DNA of 64,000 nucleotides. Origin: Paenibacillus sp. Root444D2 (GTDB lineage Bacteria; Bacillota; Bacilli; Paenibacillales; NBRC-103111). Each line of letters starts with the position of its first letter. Position 1 is the stretch's first letter. The notes beneath the pieces were generated by a model. It saw only the letters and a program-made list of their open reading frames with translations. It was not told the origin of the DNA and searched no databases. Below, one piece after another: positions 61,828 to 64,000 of this stretch. Where the stretch lies: assembly GCF_001426375.1 (NCBI RefSeq), contig NZ_LMEO01000051.1, forward strand, positions 241-64,240, written 5' to 3'. The translations under genes and the position numbers were made by a program.

Positions 61828-61859
61828 GGAAACTGTTTACGGCGACGTAGGCAGTTTCC
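61828..61859 (+). terminator. Possible attenuator between lipoprotein and ATPase genes
   Basis: GGAAACTG pairs with CAGTTTCC, extended by inner TAC/GTA. There is no strong T-run (GCATTTC follows), so it may be a partial terminator or RNA-stabilising hairpin that keeps lipoprotein message in excess over the ATPase message. Confidence 0.45.
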
Positions 61860-61890
61860 GCATTTCTAGGAAAGGAGTGCGAAACCCGTT

Positions 61891-63390
61891 ATGCTGCTTC
61901 AAATGAACCAAATTACCAAAACCTATGGAAGCTTGACAGCTAACTCCAACGTAGATTTTTCGCTGCGCGAAGGTGAAATTCATGCGTTAGTCGGCGAGAA
62001 TGGGGCAGGTAAAACAACCTTAATGCGCATCCTTTACGGAATGGAACAGCCAACGTCGGGAACGATTATTTTACGAGGAAGAAAAATTCAGTTCGTGAAT
62101 CCTACGGATGCTATTCGTCATGGCATCGGTATGGTGCATCAGCATTTCATGCTGTTTCCTTCATTTACGGTGGCTGAAAATATTGTCATCGGCAATGAAC
62201 CGCAAGTCGGCATGAAGTTCGACCGAAAGAAAGCTGCCCTGCAAGTGAAGGCATTGTGTGACATGTACCGACTACCCATTGATCCACTCAGGAAAGTGGC
62301 TGACCTTCCGCTAGGATTACAACAGCGTGTTGAGATTTTGAAGGTGCTCTATCAAGGTGCGGATATCATTATTTTGGATGAGCCTACTGGTGTTTTGACT
62401 CCGCTGGAAGCGAAGGAACTGCTTGTCATTATGAAGAGCTTAGCGAGCCAGGGTAAAAGCTTCATTGTTATCACACACAAATTACATGAGGTCATGGAAG
62501 TTGCGGACCGAGTTACGGTGCTTCGAGACGGTAAAATCAGAGGGACAGTAGATACATCGGCAACTAACGCTGAAGAACTTTCTAGATTAATGGTAGGAAG
62601 AGAACTGGTGCAAACGAGCAAAAGTGCCGCAAGACTTGGTGAAACGGTTCTCGAAGTGAAAGAGATTACCATACAAGGCAAGAAAGGTAAGCCCGTACTG
62701 AGCCGTGTCAGTTTTGAGGTGAAGGCTGGCGAGATCTTAGGTGTCGCCGGTATTTCCGGTAACGGACAGTCTGAGCTAATCCAAAGCATTACAGGACTCC
62801 AATCGATTGATCAGGGTCACATTCGTCTGATGGGCAAGGATATTACAGGCTGTTTGGTTCGTGAGATCAGAGAAAGCGGGCTTTCGCATATTCCTGAGGA
62901 TCGTTACCAATGGGGGGCTGCCAAGGAAGGCAACGTACTTGAAAACGGTACTATGGGGCATCACAGAACGCATCGGCGTAACGGATTATTGCAAGGCAAG
63001 TCACTGCGAAATATGGTTGACGGATTCATTCAGCAATTTCAGATTAAAACAGGTTCCCAGGATACGAAAGTCAAATTTCTATCTGGAGGCAATCTTCAAA
63101 AACTGATTGTGGCCAGGGAAATTGCCCAAAAACAACCGTTCCTTATCGCTGCCGAACCCACGCGTGGCGTTGATGTTGGAGCGATGGAAGTGATCCACGA
63201 TGAGCTGTTGAAAAAACGAGATGAGCAGGGTGCAATTCTATTGGTATCTTCGGAATTGACGGAGATTCTTAAGCTTTCTGATCGCATTATCGTGATGTAT
63301 GAAGGGCGAATTGCGGGAGAGCTGTCAGCACAGCACGCGACTGAGGAGCAAATCAGCCTGTTGATGGCAGGAGGTAATTCCCATGCTTAA
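61891..63390 (+). CDS. Nucleoside ABC transporter ATPase (double domain)
   Basis: A 499-residue cytoplasmic ATPase with two ABC domains in one chain, as in the NupO/YufO group. Domain 1 has Walker A GENGAGKT and Walker B IIILDEPT, with a non-canonical signature LPLGLQQR. Domain 2 has a degenerate Walker A GISGNGQS, signature FLSGGNLQK and a Walker B LIAAEPTRG in which the usual Asp is Ala. Asymmetry is normal for this family. AAAGGAG precedes ATG 61891. It overlaps the permease start by 8 bases. Confidence 0.9.
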   Translation: MLLQMNQITKTYGSLTANSNVDFSLREGEIHALVGENGAGKTTLMRILYGMEQPTSGTIILRGRKIQFVNPTDAIRHGIGMVHQHFMLFPSFTVAENIVIGNEPQVGMKFDRKKAALQVKALCDMYRLPIDPLRKVADLPLGLQQRVEILKVLYQGADIIILDEPTGVLTPLEAKELLVIMKSLASQGKSFIVITHKLHEVMEVADRVTVLRDGKIRGTVDTSATNAEELSRLMVGRELVQTSKSAARLGETVLEVKEITIQGKKGKPVLSRVSFEVKAGEILGVAGISGNGQSELIQSITGLQSIDQGHIRLMGKDITGCLVREIRESGLSHIPEDRYQWGAAKEGNVLENGTMGHHRTHRRNGLLQGKSLRNMVDGFIQQFQIKTGSQDTKVKFLSGGNLQKLIVAREIAQKQPFLIAAEPTRGVDVGAMEVIHDELLKKRDEQGAILLVSSELTEILKLSDRIIVMYEGRIAGELSAQHATEEQISLLMAGGNSHA

Positions 63391-64000
63391 TTGGAAAGGA
63401 AACATTGGCGCGCTGCTGCAGCCGCTTATTGCGGTATGTATCGGTTTGTTGGGCGGGGCCATCGCCATCGTTTTGATTGGAGGCTCCATTTCGGACACAT
63501 ACGCACAAATGTGGAAAGGCGCTTTCGGCAATTTTTACTTTTTTACAAATACGTTGACGCGAGCGACACCGCTTATTTTAGTTGGATTAGGCGTTTCAAT
63601 AGCCTTCCGCGCCGGATTTTTCAACATGGGTTCTGAAGGTCAAATGATCCTTGGTGCTTTAACAAGCGCGATGATTGCGCTCTATTTTCCTGGACCTCCA
63701 TTATTTAAATTATTTGCCGCGCTGCTAGGCGGTATTGCAGTCGGCGGTATATGGTCAGCCTTAGCTGGCTGGCTTGATGCGCGATTTAAAATGAATTTGA
63801 TTGTCACCACACTCTTGCTCAATTATATTGCAGCTTTGTTTGCAGGCTATTTGGTTGCTTATCCGCTCAAGGATAAAACGGGATCTGCTGCACTAGCGCA
63901 AACGATGATGGTGGATAAAAGCGTATGGCTGCCCAAGCTTTTCCAAGGGATGAGCATGCATGCGGGCTTCATCATAGCCATTGTTTTTGCGGTTCTCTTA
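63383..64000 (+). CDS. Nucleoside ABC permease, cut by the window end
   Basis: The first 206 residues of a BmpB/NupP-type permease. Seven or so hydrophobic segments are present up to the window edge, with FRAGFFNMGSEGQMILGA, the family's conserved loop. The start ATG 63383 overlaps the ATPase stop by 8 bases and has GGAGG upstream. No stop codon is reached. A second permease would be expected after it. Confidence 0.85.
   Translation, partial: MLNWKGNIGALLQPLIAVCIGLLGGAIAIVLIGGSISDTYAQMWKGAFGNFYFFTNTLTRATPLILVGLGVSIAFRAGFFNMGSEGQMILGALTSAMIALYFPGPPLFKLFAALLGGIAVGGIWSALAGWLDARFKMNLIVTTLLLNYIAALFAGYLVAYPLKDKTGSAALAQTMMVDKSVWLPKLFQGMSMHAGFIIAIVFAVLL

Overview
The window looks like chromosomal DNA of a Paenibacillus-type Gram-positive bacterium. 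The grounds are strong AGGAGG-type ribosome binding sites, frequent TTG and GTG starts, LplABC-type sugar importers, YesM/YesN-type two-component pairs, an AbrB-like regulator, PrkA, PerR-like boxes and a perfect CcpA (cre) match. No rRNA, tRNA, phage or CRISPR locus was seen. Assignments rest on reading motifs by eye; no database search was possible.

Layout. 0.3-5.1 kb: a uronate-isomerase-like amidohydrolase with two LplB/LplC-type permeases and a binding lipoprotein. 5.1-6.8 kb: an IS1182-like element with a broken transposase, inserted in the loop of that operon's terminator. 6.9-15.8 kb: a YesN/YesM pair on the minus strand, divergent from a Ugp-like importer operon that ends in a TIM-barrel protein and a secreted multidomain glycerophosphodiesterase. 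16.7-27.8 kb: a second, paralogous binding lipoprotein without permeases, then a glycan operon (beta-propeller glycosidase, Gfo/Idh oxidoreductase, GH31, response regulator, histidine kinase, GH95). 28-31.1 kb: PrkA, two small membrane proteins and a His/Gly- and Tyr/Pro-rich protein. 31.4-34.5 kb: a glycosyltransferase, then a PerR-box-controlled reductase, glutaredoxin and peroxiredoxin operon. 34.6-39.2 kb: small proteins, an AbrB-like regulator and the ATP-grasp, alpha-E and transglutaminase operon. 39.5-50.1 kb: chemoreceptors (one frameshifted), a hemerythrin, a tRNA hydroxylase and a large hybrid kinase. 50.2-54.4 kb: a secreted stalk-domain protein, an SPW membrane protein and a large methyltransferase. 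54.5-58.2 kb: an NAD salvage cluster (NrtR-like regulator, nicotinamidase, NAD synthetase, nicotinate phosphoribosyltransferase). 58.2-60.5 kb: two exported proteins. 60.7 kb to the end: a nucleoside-type (BMP) ABC importer cut by the window edge.

The most unusual signal is intergenic. Three sequence-unrelated families of short palindromes, near 16.1-16.3, 42.5-43.3 and 51.47-51.65 kb, share one spacing rule, alternating about 50-52 and 62 bp. The largest holds 14 palindromes in strict 52/62 alternation (114-bp unit). These spacings are close to five and six helical turns, so I suggest one element class with a fixed scaffold and family-specific palindromes. Its function is unknown.

The genes mainly serve import and breakdown of plant or polymeric glycans and glycerophosphodiesters under membrane sensor control, with peroxide defence, NAD salvage and chemotaxis around them.
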